This document shows, one piece after another, positions 34,819 to 44,207 of a stretch of 64,000 nucleotides of DNA (position 1 is its first letter; every line of letters starts with the position of its first letter). The stretch spans positions 1 through 64,000 of the forward strand of contig NZ_QRDY01000006.1 of the NCBI RefSeq assembly GCF_003386205.1, written 5' to 3'. The DNA is from Cohnella lupini. GTDB lineage: Bacteria > Bacillota > Bacilli > Paenibacillales > Paenibacillaceae. The position numbers and the translations under genes were made by a program. Below the pieces are notes generated by a model that saw only the letters and a program-made list of their open reading frames with translations, was not told the origin of the DNA and did not search any database.

Positions 34819-34974
34819 AGGATATCTATCCTTTTCTATTAGATTTTTCTCCCCCATGGAGGAATAGACATCTTATCAGCATAACCGAGTCGGTCGAGAT
34901 GTTCAACGAGATAATTCCGATCTAATACAACGATAATTATGGAAACCAAGAGAGGAATGGAAGCGTCCATGCGC

Positions 34975-35011
34975 AAAAAAAACGCGTTTACGCAACATTC
35001 GCGTGAACGCG
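34975..35011 (-). terminator. Terminator after the G3E GTPase gene
   Basis: Minus-strand hairpin CGCGTTCACGC / GCGTAAACGCG followed by eight T, 15 bases past the stop at 35026. It ends the ybjQ-akr-G3E unit. Confidence 0.85.
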
Positions 35012-35025
35012 GGGAATCGATCAAA

Positions 35026-35997
35026 TCATGAAGCCGTCGTATCTATCTTTTCCAGCCGTTCGATTAATTCGGACTCCGAGAAGCCCTCTCCGATGAATAC
35101 CGCGACGTTATTTACTTGCTTCTGCGGCGTTATGCGGAGAAAGTCGATCTCTCGATAGGCGTACTGGAATAAGAACAAACTAGCCGTATCTTGAAAAGCG
35201 ACGATTCCTTTGGCACGGTATACCTCGTCGGGTAATCCCCTTAGCAATTGCTCGAACGCTTCGCTATGAACGGTACCTTTGAAAAAATAAGTCACGACGT
35301 TCACGTGGTCGTGCGCGGAATGATGGTGAGCATGATGATGCTCGTGAGCAGAAACGCGCGGCATTTGTTCCGATTGATTCGATTGGTATTCCGCATAAAG
35401 TAGTGCCGTATCCAGCTCGCTTCTCGTCGTCGTCACGATTCGCGCATATGGATTCCAATCGGCTAAAGCTTCTTGGAGCTCCGACAGGTCCGACTCTGCT
35501 ACCAGATCGATCTTGTTCAGCACAAGAACGTTCGCAACGCGAATTTGCTCCTTCATGAGCTTGAAGGTCTTGCCCGAACCGATTCTCATCTTGTCGAGCA
35601 GAAGTCGACCATCCACGACGGTGACGACATTCTTAAGCTCGAGCTTCGCGTACAGCGAAGCTTCCGTTACACCGTCCATTATCTCGAGAGGCTGCGCGAC
35701 GCCCGTGGACTCGATCCAGATGACATCCGGCTCATGCTCCCGGGCTAGCTGAACAAGCTCAAGCCCGAGATCTCCTCGGCTCGTGCAGCAGATGCAGCCA
35801 CCCAGCATTTCGGACATCGGGATGTCATTGTCGATCAGTACTCCTTCAACGTTCGCGTCTCCTACCTCGTTCAGAAGAATGGCGGGCTTACGATTATGTT
35901 TCTTAGCGTCCTCCAGGATTCTGTTCAGTAGAGTCGTTTTCCCGCTTCCGAGGAATCCTGTCAGCACGTATACGGGAATGATTTTGCGATTCTCGAT
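35026..35997 (-). CDS. G3E-family GTPase (COG0523), probable metallochaperone; start codon likely AUC
   Basis: A CobW/COG0523 GTPase. Walker A GFLGSGKTT, Walker B ESTGVAQP, the GCICC metal motif and NKIDL are intact. A His-rich loop (HEHHHAHHHSAHDH) suggests zinc or another divalent metal. The first possible standard start, GTG 35967, would remove the first beta strand (KIIPVYVLTGFLGSGKTT) needed for the P-loop fold. The frame continues upstream to an in-frame TAG at 36001-36003 and offers no ATG, GTG or TTG. The ATC at 35997 lies six bases after a perfect GGAGGAG (36010-36004), so initiation at AUC is proposed. A base change from ATG would explain it equally. Third gene after ybjQ and an aldo/keto reductase. 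Confidence 0.85.
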   Translation of the reverse strand: MENRKIIPVYVLTGFLGSGKTTLLNRILEDAKKHNRKPAILLNEVGDANVEGVLIDNDIPMSEMLGGCICCTSRGDLGLELVQLAREHEPDVIWIESTGVAQPLEIMDGVTEASLYAKLELKNVVTVVDGRLLLDKMRIGSGKTFKLMKEQIRVANVLVLNKIDLVAESDLSELQEALADWNPYARIVTTTRSELDTALLYAEYQSNQSEQMPRVSAHEHHHAHHHSAHDHVNVVTYFFKGTVHSEAFEQLLRGLPDEVYRAKGIVAFQDTASLFLFQYAYREIDFLRITPQKQVNNVAVFIGEGFSESELIERLEKIDTTAS

Positions 35998-36037
35998 GTC
36001 CTACTCCTCCATTCTTAAACAAGCCGACGCGTAAGTC

Positions 36038-36949
36038 TTAAGCGTCTTGAGGATGGCCATCTTCCACGAGCTCGACAGCTAAAGCATTCGCTTCGACTTG
36101 AGCAGGATCCTTGCAGCCGGGAATGACGGAAGTGACCGCGGGATGTTTCAAGCACCAAGCGAGCGCCCAAGCGGCCATATCCGTCCCTTCCGGCACTTCG
36201 TCACTGCGTATGCCCTCGGCTTCGCGAATTAAGGCATCCAACTGCTCCGAATCCCGCCTCGATCTCACGTCGTTGGCTTCGAATTTCGCGCCGGGCTTGT
36301 ATTTGCCGCTTAACAATCCGCTCGCTAACGGTACTCTCGCAAGAACGCCGAGGTTTTGATCTACGCAAGACGGGAATACTTCCTTCTCCGGATTGCGGTC
36401 CAGCCGGTTGTAGACAACCTGAATCGCTTCCGCATTAACGGCGGTCGCGCGAGAGGTCTGATGAATGTTCTCGTTGGAGCCGATGGAAATGCCCAAGTGC
36501 CGAATCTTGCCGGCTTTGACCTGTTCGTTAAGCGTATCCCACAATTCGTCTTGATCGAACGAAGCGTCCGGACCGGAATGGAATTGATACAGGTCTATGT
36601 AGTCCGTCCTCAGCGATCGAAGGGAACGTTCTAATTGCGCAATGACTTCCTTAGGGTCGTATAAGTCCGTTCTTTCGAAATTGCGGTGGAATCGATGTCC
36701 GAACTTGGTGGCCAAGATCCAATCTTCGCGATTGTTATGGATATATCCGCCGATAAGAGATTCCGACAAGTGATCTCCATAGCATTCCGCCGTATCGATT
36801 AAATTGATTCCCACTTCCTTGGCTTTGCCTAAGATAGCATCGACCTCATGCTGCTCGTACGTTCTGCCCCACTCGCCGCCAAACTGCCAAGTTCCCACGC
36901 CGACAACGGATACTTTGAGTCCTGTTTTGCCTAAAGTTCTGTATTTCAT
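36038..36949 (-). CDS. Aldo/keto reductase
   Basis: A 303-residue NADPH-dependent oxidoreductase of the TIM-barrel aldo/keto reductase family. Catalytic residues are in NLIDTAECYGDHLSE (Asp, Tyr), ILATKFG (Lys) and LYQFHSG (His). The C-terminal SVIPGCKDPAQVEANA binds the cofactor. It is 14 bp after ybjQ and about 40 bp before the G3E gene, so the three are probably one unit. Substrate not evident. Confidence 0.94.
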   Translation of the reverse strand: MKYRTLGKTGLKVSVVGVGTWQFGGEWGRTYEQHEVDAILGKAKEVGINLIDTAECYGDHLSESLIGGYIHNNREDWILATKFGHRFHRNFERTDLYDPKEVIAQLERSLRSLRTDYIDLYQFHSGPDASFDQDELWDTLNEQVKAGKIRHLGISIGSNENIHQTSRATAVNAEAIQVVYNRLDRNPEKEVFPSCVDQNLGVLARVPLASGLLSGKYKPGAKFEANDVRSRRDSEQLDALIREAEGIRSDEVPEGTDMAAWALAWCLKHPAVTSVIPGCKDPAQVEANALAVELVEDGHPQDA

Positions 36950-36963
36950 CGGATTCCCACCCT

Positions 36964-37287
36964 TTACTTTTCAGATTCGATACGTACTGCCGTTCCGCTC
37001 ACGGCTACCATCAACATGCCGTCCCTGATGACTTCGTAATCAACGTCGACTCCGACGACCGCGTTCGCGCCTAAGCGTTGCGCTTGACTCGTCATTTCGG
37101 AAACCGCGATATCCCTGGCTTCCTTCAGCTTGCTTTCGTAAGTTCCGGATCGTCCGCCGACCACGTCGGTAATCGAAGCAAGGAAATCACGGAAAATGTT
37201 GGCTCCCATTATCGTTTCGCCAGTAACCAAACCGTAATAGTCGGTAATGCGAGAACCTTCTACGTTAGGCGTTGTCGTGATCAGCAT
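36964..37287 (-). CDS. YbjQ/UPF0145 family protein
   Basis: A 107-residue protein of the YbjQ family, a small oligomeric protein of unknown role. Landmarks are [39 protein letters not shown] and [16 protein letters not shown] 37287 with AGGAGG upstream. A possible promoter TTGGTT-17-TAGAAT (37352-37324, minus strand) overlaps the stop of the TPR gene behind it. Confidence 0.94.
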   Translation of the reverse strand: MLITTTPNVEGSRITDYYGLVTGETIMGANIFRDFLASITDVVGGRSGTYESKLKEARDIAVSEMTSQAQRLGANAVVGVDVDYEVIRDGMLMVAVSGTAVRIESEK

Positions 37288-37356
37288 TCCATTTCCTCCT
37301 TGGATGGATCGTATTTGCCCCTCATTCTACCATAGGGACGGAGACGAACCAAATCA

Positions 37357-39327
37357 TCAGGATAAATACCGGCTGTTGCCGTAAACGAGTAGAAATTGTT
37401 CCTTAGCCCGTTCCCTCATCTCGTCGTCGAAGCCTCGAATTTCATTCAATAGCTCGAATCGGTCGCCTTGCGATTTCTCCCCGCCGGCATAAAGCAGCCA
37501 TTGGGCCAGATCGTCCGTAGCCCGCATGCGGTCGAAGGCATGATGATACCAGATCGTCGCCCTCTCCAAATAAGCGGGAGCCTCGAAAGGACTCAATTCG
37601 ATCACCTTTGAGAAGGCGGCGATCGCATCGTCGTTACGATCGAGATGGCTATAGATTAAGCCTAAATTGTAGTGACCTTGGGAATCGTCCGGCAATAATT
37701 CGGAGTAAGCGATCGAATCGGCCAACGCTGCTTCATGATCGTCCAAGCGATAATGGATGAGCCCCCTGAGCCACAATATTCTTGCATTGTTAGGATCGAT
37801 CTGCAGTCCGCGATTGCAATCCTCCAAGGATTCCGCCAGACGATCGGCGGCGAAACGGCAGCGCGCCCTTCGATCATAGATTTGGGGATTTTCCGGTTCT
37901 TGAGCCAACGCTCTGGAAAATTCGGCTTCAGCCAACTTCCAATTTCCCATCCCCATATACAGCTCTCCCAATGCATAAGCCGTCTTGCTTTGCTTCAGAA
38001 GACTTTCATCCAGCTTGATCGCCGATTGAACGTCCATCATCGCTTCCTCGTAACGATCCTCCATGTAACGCGAGAAGCTGCGCCGCATATAGAAATCGGC
38101 CGATTCTTCAAGTTGCAGAGCTTTCGTATAGGCTGCGTCCGCGTCCGGATATCGATCTTCGTCGATAGAGATTTCCGCCCTTTGCTTCCAGTTCAAAGGG
38201 TCCTCCGGTTCCATATCGGTCAATTCCTCGTTTTCCTTGCGGGAATTCTCTAACTGTCCCGCCTCCCGATAAGCATCCGCCAACCAGAAACGGACGACCG
38301 TATGATCGGGAAAATGCTTCTTGGCTTCTTGAAGCACTTGAATCATTTCCGCATGCCGACCCTTCGTCCGATAAGATGTGCTTAGCTCCATGTATGCGGG
38401 AAGCCATAATGGATTAGCTTCTCTTAATCGAATCATCGCATCGATCGCTTCGTCGTTGCGGTCAAGCTGCCTTAACAAGGTCCCTCTCCGGAGCTGCAGC
38501 TCCGCCGATCCGGCAAACGATCGTAGGGCGATCTCGACGGAAGCTAGCGCTTCTTCGATTTCGCCCCTGGCCTCGTAAAGCTTGGATTCGAATAATCGAA
38601 ATCCGAATTCCTCTTGCGCGCCTTTAATGAAGCTAGCAACGGCGGCATAGGAATAATTGGTTCTTTCCTTCAAGATCGAGCCGCCTTGATCTCCCGTTTC
38701 CGACCATTGCTCTTGCAGCTTAACGGCGACCGAAAGAACCGCTTGGGCTTCGTCCAGCCTGTTCAACTGCTCTAAAGCTTGAGCTTGTCGGTAATAATAA
38801 TGAGGGATCGCTTTAGCGGGTACGCTCGCGGCTTGCCGATAACAGTTCTCCGCTTCTTCCACTTTACCTAGCTTCATGTAGACGTTGCCTAATTCGTAGT
38901 ACGTCGAAGCTTTGGAATCTTCCCGTCTCCCCAACGCTTCCTTGAAATCGCGTACGGCATATTCATATTCGCCTCTGTCGTGATGAGATATCGCTCTTGT
39001 ATACCAGTAAATATATGGTTTCGAATCCAGGTGAATCGCAGCATCCAAATCCGCGATCGCTTCGTCTTCCTTCCCCATCTCGTTGTAGATGTGGGCTCGT
39101 CTTTCATAAGCATGAGGGTGATTCTCCAATCGAAGAGCGGCGGTCAATACGTCGACAGCCTGTTCGGACCGCCCGCAGTCGTGAAGAAGCCCCGCGTAGT
39201 CGACTCGTTCGTTCGTCGACATTTTATCGGTTCCCCATCTTTCGTACCAGCGGAGAGACTGCTGCAGCTTCTGCCTTTTGTGCAGTCTTTTCGCCATCCA
39301 ACGGGCTAATAAGTGAACCAAAGGCAT
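37357..39327 (-). CDS. Large tetratricopeptide-repeat protein
   Basis: A 656-residue protein made almost wholly of TPR units of 34 residues, for example AYERRAHIYNEMGKEDEAIA and AYLERATIWYHHAFDRMRAT, with a conserved pattern W/Y-LG-Y-A-A-P. About fifteen units can be counted. There is no signal peptide or enzyme domain, so it is probably a cytosolic protein-binding scaffold. ATG 39327 has GGAGGAGG upstream; the TTG four codons earlier lies within that ribosome binding site. Partner unknown. Confidence 0.88.
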   Translation of the reverse strand: MPLVHLLARWMAKRLHKRQKLQQSLRWYERWGTDKMSTNERVDYAGLLHDCGRSEQAVDVLTAALRLENHPHAYERRAHIYNEMGKEDEAIADLDAAIHLDSKPYIYWYTRAISHHDRGEYEYAVRDFKEALGRREDSKASTYYELGNVYMKLGKVEEAENCYRQAASVPAKAIPHYYYRQAQALEQLNRLDEAQAVLSVAVKLQEQWSETGDQGGSILKERTNYSYAAVASFIKGAQEEFGFRLFESKLYEARGEIEEALASVEIALRSFAGSAELQLRRGTLLRQLDRNDEAIDAMIRLREANPLWLPAYMELSTSYRTKGRHAEMIQVLQEAKKHFPDHTVVRFWLADAYREAGQLENSRKENEELTDMEPEDPLNWKQRAEISIDEDRYPDADAAYTKALQLEESADFYMRRSFSRYMEDRYEEAMMDVQSAIKLDESLLKQSKTAYALGELYMGMGNWKLAEAEFSRALAQEPENPQIYDRRARCRFAADRLAESLEDCNRGLQIDPNNARILWLRGLIHYRLDDHEAALADSIAYSELLPDDSQGHYNLGLIYSHLDRNDDAIAAFSKVIELSPFEAPAYLERATIWYHHAFDRMRATDDLAQWLLYAGGEKSQGDRFELLNEIRGFDDEMRERAKEQFLLVYGNSRYLS

Positions 39328-39367
39328 TCCCTCCTCCAAGACAATTATGATTTGTCAGTAGAAGCAA

Positions 39368-39392
39368 AAGCTGCCGATATTATCGGCAGCTT
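39368..39392 (-). terminator. Terminator between the 174-aa gene and the TPR gene
   Basis: AAGCTGCCGATA and TATCGGCAGCTT form a perfect 12-bp stem three bases after the stop of the gene at 39395, followed on the minus strand by TTTTG. Confidence 0.85.
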
Positions 39393-39394
39393 CG

Positions 39395-39919
39395 TTATTC
39401 GGTGTACTCTCCCGTCGATTCCGTTCCTTCTTCGACGGCGAATTCGAAATCGTCGATATCGAATAGCTGCACTGGAATGCTATTCTGGACAACCTTGTCT
39501 TGAAACTCGATTTGATCCGTCAATACCGGACATTGCAAACGAATCGTCATTAGAATGATTTCCGTTTCGATCGGATCGAATAACTCTCCATACTGCATGT
39601 TCTCGGCTGCGTTAACGATGACTAAGCTGACGTTCTCGTTAATAGGCAGCGGCGGACTCTCTCTCCATGGAGCCATTAGCGCGCGCTCTATCTTCTTCTT
39701 ATTAAACGGATCTTCGAAATAACTAATCATTTCGCCGATCTTCAATTTCACGTACGCGTCGTCCTCCGATTCCGGCATGACCGGATCGGGACTATCTTTC
39801 ATATCGTAGAGCTCCATCACCGAAGTATACGGAATCCTGTATTCCACAGGACGTTTCGGCAGCAGCAACTGCCCGTAGATGGCGATCATAACAGCCTCGA
39901 TGACAAAACGGCGACTCAT
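39395..39919 (-). CDS. Conserved-looking protein of unknown function (174 aa)
   Basis: A 174-residue acidic protein beginning MSRRFVIEAVMIAIYGQLLL, then PKRPVEYRIPYTSVMELYD. It has a mixed alpha/beta look with no catalytic motif I recognise, and no clear signal peptide (the hydrophobic start lacks a cleavage site). ATG 39919 with AGGAGGG 9 nt upstream. Monocistronic, with a terminator behind it. Confidence 0.78.
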   Translation of the reverse strand: MSRRFVIEAVMIAIYGQLLLPKRPVEYRIPYTSVMELYDMKDSPDPVMPESEDDAYVKLKIGEMISYFEDPFNKKKIERALMAPWRESPPLPINENVSLVIVNAAENMQYGELFDPIETEIILMTIRLQCPVLTDQIEFQDKVVQNSIPVQLFDIDDFEFAVEEGTESTGEYTE

Positions 39920-40061
39920 CTTGTAATTCCCTCCTATAAAGCTTCCGCGGTCTTGCGCATTGTTTTTCATTATATCATAAAAAGCCGGGCGTAATGACAC
40001 ACCGTACGGTATAATATTCGAAGATTGTTTCCATATTATCTCTGTTAAGGGGCTGTCGGGG

Positions 40062-40574
40062 ATGAGCGAGTTGACCTTTCTCCATTATATGCGAATCGAC
40101 AATCGGGAGTCGGAACAAACGTTCAGAGCGGAGATGGAAATCGCAGGTTATTTTTCCTTTTACGCATTCGTGGAAGACTTCCGCGGCGGATTGAAAACTT
40201 ATTCGGACGAAGATCGGTTATTGTATGGACGGAAACTGACGGAAGCGCGCGACCTATTCCCAACTCCGGAACGCTTCAGCCCTTCTTGGCGCGAAATATG
40301 GAACGAATTCGACCTGATCTTCGAATGCAAGAACGAAGCTCTGGATAAGATTGCTCGTTCGGAGAGAAACGGGGAGTGGCAGATCGTTCTGGACAATCCG
40401 TTCTCCCATCAACCGGTCATCTGTTACCCAAGTCTAGCCTTTCTGGAAGCCGCTTACATGTACGGTTACTTTCAACGGGAGCTTAAGCCGCACGAGTGCT
40501 TGCGCTTGCAGAAAGTCACGCAGCTCTTAATGAAGCATGGCCGCAAGGAAGCTTCGATCTTCCCGGATGCATAA
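40062..40574 (+). CDS. Protein of unknown function (170 aa)
   Basis: A 170-residue soluble protein, MSELTFLHYMRIDNRESEQT at the start, rich in aromatic residues (YFSFYAFVEDF, MYGYFQREL). No known domain is recognised. ATG 40062 with AAGGGG upstream, and a -10-like TATAAT at 40010-40015. It is divergent from the 174-residue gene at 39395. A strong terminator follows at 40597. Confidence 0.75.
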   Translation: MSELTFLHYMRIDNRESEQTFRAEMEIAGYFSFYAFVEDFRGGLKTYSDEDRLLYGRKLTEARDLFPTPERFSPSWREIWNEFDLIFECKNEALDKIARSERNGEWQIVLDNPFSHQPVICYPSLAFLEAAYMYGYFQRELKPHECLRLQKVTQLLMKHGRKEASIFPDA

Positions 40575-40596
40575 TTTCTTCCAGCGCCTGATAAAC

Positions 40597-40648
40597 AAAG
40601 CCCTTAATCAGCATAGCCAGGAGCGCTTATGCTGGTTAAGGACTTTTT
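40597..40648 (+). terminator. Terminator of the 170-aa gene (possibly bidirectional)
   Basis: Long hairpin AAAGCCCTTAATCAGCATA / TTATGCTGGTTAAGGACTTTTT, 23 bases past the plus-strand stop. It could also serve the converging gene at 40665. Confidence 0.82.
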
Positions 40649-40664
40649 GACGATAAGTATTATT

Positions 40665-41597
40665 TCAACCAGGCAGCTTTCCGAGATCGAATGACATCAG
40701 ATCCCGTCCAACCGTGATTTTCCCCGCATAGATGTCCCGCATCCCCGCAATGTAATCCGTTTCCGCTTCCTCGTTCTCAGCCGGAGGCGGTATATGATGA
40801 GTAAGTACCAGATGGAGAACATCCGCTTCCTTAGCGATTTGGGCGACTTCCAATGTCGTAGAATGGTACTTTGCCGGATTCCCGAGACCGGTCGCTTGCG
40901 CCGGGAATTTCTCTATAAGCGCGTCCAACCACTTCTTGTTATACGACTCATGCACGAGCAGGTCTACGCCGCGACTGTGTTTAACCATGTTCGCAACGGG
41001 CACCGTATCGCCGGATATAACGACGGACTTGCCGTTGTATTCGAATTTATAGGCAATGGCGGGCATTACCGGCCGATGATCCACTTCGAAAGCGGTGATT
41101 TTAATTCCGCCCTCATCGTAAATAACGCCCTCGTTCGATTCGAAATACAAGATATTCGCCCCTTGATCGGCCGACTTGTTGTAATTAACCCGCAAATTGA
41201 CGTCAAACTCGAATGAATCCCGCATTTTTCCTATGATTTCCTTGGTGCTGGTCGGTCCGTATACGCTCATAGGTACCGAGCGGCCTTCGAAAACGCGTTC
41301 CGTAACGACGTGCGTCCGCCAGCTTGAGATAAAGACATCGAAAAATCCGGAGTTGTGATCGCTATGATGGTGAGTGAATAGTACGTCGGAAATTCGCTGC
41401 GGCATAATACCCGCTTTAATCAACTGATCGACGACCGCTCCGCCGCAATCCACCAAGAACGTCTTTCCGGCAGCCAGAACCGCGACTCCCGATTTCGCTC
41501 TGCCTGGAAACGCTCTAGGCGTTCCCGTTCCCAACAATACGATCTTCATATGCTCATGGAAATCAGGTAGTAAATGATCTTGTGTTTGTATATGCAA
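40665..41597 (-). CDS. Metallo-beta-lactamase-fold hydrolase
   Basis: A hydrolase of about 310 residues in the RNase Z/arylsulfatase-like branch of the fold. The zinc site is THHHSDHNSGF, with later ligands in ISGDTVP, VHESY and LTHHIPPP. Homologous proteins start at MKIVLLGTGTPRA (ATG 41549). Here the TTG at 41597 has AAGGGG 8 nt upstream and is preferred, giving 16 extra residues. It begins 20 bp after the stop of a solute-binding protein gene, so it probably acts on the imported compound. Confidence 0.88.
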   Translation of the reverse strand: MHIQTQDHLLPDFHEHMKIVLLGTGTPRAFPGRAKSGVAVLAAGKTFLVDCGGAVVDQLIKAGIMPQRISDVLFTHHHSDHNSGFFDVFISSWRTHVVTERVFEGRSVPMSVYGPTSTKEIIGKMRDSFEFDVNLRVNYNKSADQGANILYFESNEGVIYDEGGIKITAFEVDHRPVMPAIAYKFEYNGKSVVISGDTVPVANMVKHSRGVDLLVHESYNKKWLDALIEKFPAQATGLGNPAKYHSTTLEVAQIAKEADVLHLVLTHHIPPPAENEEAETDYIAGMRDIYAGKITVGRDLMSFDLGKLPG

Positions 41598-41617
41598 GTC
41601 TTCATCCCCTTGGAAAA

Positions 41618-42643
41618 TTACTTGTTTTGCGTGACTTCTTCCAGCAAGCTCAAATCCAGCATCGGGCTTAAATCCAGTTCCTCTTCCTTCACGTCTTTGA
41701 TATAACCCGCGTCGAAGGAAACCTTCGCCATGAGATTAATCGCGTCCGCGTCGACTTCATGCGTCAGTTTCAGATGATCCAATGCCGATTTAATAAGATC
41801 GGTATCCATGCCTTTGCCCGTAAGCTCTTTAAGCTCATTGCTGACGAGTTCGTAAGATTTGGTCGGGTCGTCTTGTATAAACCTAATAGCTTCAAGGTTG
41901 GCTTCGATCGCCGCTTTCGCGAGATCTCTATGATCCTTAATGAACTTATCGTTTGCCGCCATGAGAGTTAACGGATAATCTCCGTTATTCGGCGGAATTT
42001 TGTCCCAATCGACGAGAATTTGAGCGGTACCTTCTTGCACCATCTGCGTTCCCCACGGCTCGGGCACGAGAGCGGCGTCGATTTCCTTCTGCCGCATGGC
42101 GACCAACGTATCCGCCGGGGCTCTCGTAATGATCTCCGCGCCGGAAGAATCCGTCGTCACTTTGATCCCTTCTTGCTCCAGCAGCAGACGCAATGATATT
42201 TCGTTCGTACTCCCCTTCGTCGGAATCGCGATTGTTTTGCCAACTAGATCTTTAACGGCGTTAATTCCCGCATCCGTTCGCGCAACCAGAACCGCTCCTC
42301 CGTTATTGGAGCCGGAAATGATCCTGAAATTTTTGCTTTTAAGGAACTGATTAATCGCCGGACCTGGGCCAACGAAGCCCATGTCGATTTCGCCGGTCGC
42401 AATAGCTGTAGAGAAGTCCGAGCCATTGTCGAAAGCCATCACGTCGATTTTGGCGTTCTCTCCGAATTTTTCTTGAAAATATCCGTTTTGAAGAGCGATG
42501 AATGCCGGAGCATGCGTAACGTTTTTTAACAAGCCGATCTTTACGGTAATGTTATCCGAAGACGATGCGTCTTTGTTACCGCAGCCTGAAGCTACTAGAC
42601 CTAAGATCAGAAGGAGGCTGATCGCCAAAGTGGTTTTTCTCAT
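41618..42643 (-). CDS. ABC transporter substrate-binding lipoprotein (SsuA/NrtA-like)
   Basis: A 341-residue lipoprotein with signal and lipobox LVASGC. The mature part (TVKIGLLKNVTHAPAFIALQ, VGPGPAINQFLK, ALVPEPWGTQM) is of the nitrate/sulfonate/taurine or thiamine-precursor (NMT1-like) binding type. The ligand cannot be decided from sequence. Fourth gene of the importer operon, 16 bp after the permease gene. Confidence 0.92.
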   Translation of the reverse strand: MRKTTLAISLLLILGLVASGCGNKDASSSDNITVKIGLLKNVTHAPAFIALQNGYFQEKFGENAKIDVMAFDNGSDFSTAIATGEIDMGFVGPGPAINQFLKSKNFRIISGSNNGGAVLVARTDAGINAVKDLVGKTIAIPTKGSTNEISLRLLLEQEGIKVTTDSSGAEIITRAPADTLVAMRQKEIDAALVPEPWGTQMVQEGTAQILVDWDKIPPNNGDYPLTLMAANDKFIKDHRDLAKAAIEANLEAIRFIQDDPTKSYELVSNELKELTGKGMDTDLIKSALDHLKLTHEVDADAINLMAKVSFDAGYIKDVKEEELDLSPMLDLSLLEEVTQNK

Positions 42644-42659
42644 ATTTAGAAGTCTCCCG

Positions 42660-43415
42660 TTATTTGATATTTCCGAATCTAAGCATTATTCGATCTTCCA
42701 GCCGCTTGAAGCACAAGTGATCCGATAACGTTCCAATGATCGCGATAACGATGACGATGCATAGGATCGTCGCCGTGTCCCCGATATCCCGGCTATCTTG
42801 GAGCATTTGCCCAAGTCCGACTCCTCTCGCGACTAGCTCTCCGGCAACTAGCGCCCGCCATGCGAACGCCCAAGCTACGCGGATGCCCGTCATCAGATGG
42901 GGAAACGCGGCGGGGACCATGACTTGATAAAACATGCGAAACCCGTTGCCCGCCCCCATCATCCGAGCCGCTCTCAAGTGGATCGGGGAGATATTCATGA
43001 TACCGGTTCGGCTTGCCATCGACATTGTCCAAGTCGCGCCTATCGTCGTGATAAAGATGACGGCCGTATCGTTCAAGCCGAACCAGATGATCGCGAACGG
43101 CAACCAGGCGATACTCGGAACGGTCTGCAGGGCGACGACCAGAAATCCGAAGGTCTGATCCAAAAACCGGTACCGCGCGAACAAGAAACCGAGCGTCGTA
43201 CCGAGCGCGATGGAAATAGCGAACGAAATGAGCAATCTTCTAAGGCTGGCTACGATCGCCCCCCATAGAGGCCCTTCCGTAAATCCGTCGTAGAAAGCTT
43301 GGAATGTTTGCTGCGGGGAAGGAAACTTCCACCCCCAATTAAAAATTCTATATCCCAAATCCCATGCTATCAGAAGAAGGACCAGAAAAATGATTCTTCT
43401 TAATGCGATAGTCAT
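42660..43415 (-). CDS. ABC transporter permease (SsuC-like)
   Basis: A 251-residue inner-membrane permease with about six spans and the EAA loop AARMMGAGNGFRMFYQVMVP. It pairs with the binding protein and ATPase beside it. The start at 43415 (AAGGGG 9 nt upstream) lies inside the end of the ATPase gene, giving a 68-bp overlap, which is unusually long. Confidence 0.93.
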   Translation of the reverse strand: MTIALRRIIFLVLLLIAWDLGYRIFNWGWKFPSPQQTFQAFYDGFTEGPLWGAIVASLRRLLISFAISIALGTTLGFLFARYRFLDQTFGFLVVALQTVPSIAWLPFAIIWFGLNDTAVIFITTIGATWTMSMASRTGIMNISPIHLRAARMMGAGNGFRMFYQVMVPAAFPHLMTGIRVAWAFAWRALVAGELVARGVGLGQMLQDSRDIGDTATILCIVIVIAIIGTLSDHLCFKRLEDRIMLRFGNIK

Positions 43416-44187
43416 CGCCCATTTCCCCTTTCACGACCTTTTCAAGCTCGTCCGCGAGCTCGTCCGTGATTTTTCTTTCCAGATGGTGGATCAGGGGGTC
43501 GCCGATGCTATGGGGCCGGGAAGCCTGAACATTAAATTCCTTCTTGATCGTGCCCGGCTGCGTGGACATGACGATAACGCGGTCGGACAGCATGACCGCT
43601 TCGCGGATATTATGGGTAATGAATAGAATCGTTTTGTGCGTTCTTCCCCATATCTCTTCCAAGTCGCTCTGCAAAATGAATCTCGTCTGTTCGTCTAATG
43701 CGGCAAAGGGTTCGTCCATGAGCAATATAGCCGGATCCATGACCAATGCCCTTGCGATAGCTACCCTTTGCTTCATTCCGCCGGACAATTGGTGCGGGAA
43801 GCTAGCTGCGAATTTGCTAAGATGCACGGCTTTGATCTGCTCGAGAGCAAGCTCGTGCCGTTCCTTCTTGCGCATTCCCTTCTGCTTCAACCCGAACGCC
43901 ACGTTATCCAGTACGGTTAACCAGGGGAATAGTCCGTGTTCTTGGAAGACAACCACGCGGTCGGGGCCGGGTCCTTTGACCTTCTCCCCGTTCACCTCGA
44001 TCATTCCTTCTTCCGTCTTCTCGAAGCCCGCGATCATATTTAACAGAGTCGATTTCCCGCATCCGGAAGGGCCGACCAATGAAACGAATTCACCTTTTTT
44101 AACATGCAAGGATACCTGATTGAGCGCGTTATATCGCCCTCTATTGCGATCGTCGTAGGTTTTGCTTACGTTTTTGATGTCGATCAT
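43348..44187 (-). CDS. ABC transporter ATP-binding protein (SsuB-like)
   Basis: A 279-residue ATPase: Walker A GPSGCGKST, Q-loop VVFQEHGLFPW, signature LSGGMKQRV, Walker B ILLMDEPFAALD, switch FITHNI. The extra C-terminal tail (after EKVVKGEMGDD) is encoded by the overlap with the permease gene. ATG 44187 with GGGGGTG upstream, 20 bp after the Crp-type regulator. Confidence 0.94.
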   Translation of the reverse strand: MIDIKNVSKTYDDRNRGRYNALNQVSLHVKKGEFVSLVGPSGCGKSTLLNMIAGFEKTEEGMIEVNGEKVKGPGPDRVVVFQEHGLFPWLTVLDNVAFGLKQKGMRKKERHELALEQIKAVHLSKFAASFPHQLSGGMKQRVAIARALVMDPAILLMDEPFAALDEQTRFILQSDLEEIWGRTHKTILFITHNIREAVMLSDRVIVMSTQPGTIKKEFNVQASRPHSIGDPLIHHLERKITDELADELEKVVKGEMGDDYRIKKNHFSGPSSDSMGFGI

Positions 44188-44207
44188 GCTGTCACCCCCG
44201 GTTCTCT

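Noticed and set aside
34839..35024. Minus-strand frame with a hydrophobic stretch between the GNAT and G3E genes
   Set aside because: It overlaps the G3E terminator, and its only internal ATG has no ribosome binding site.
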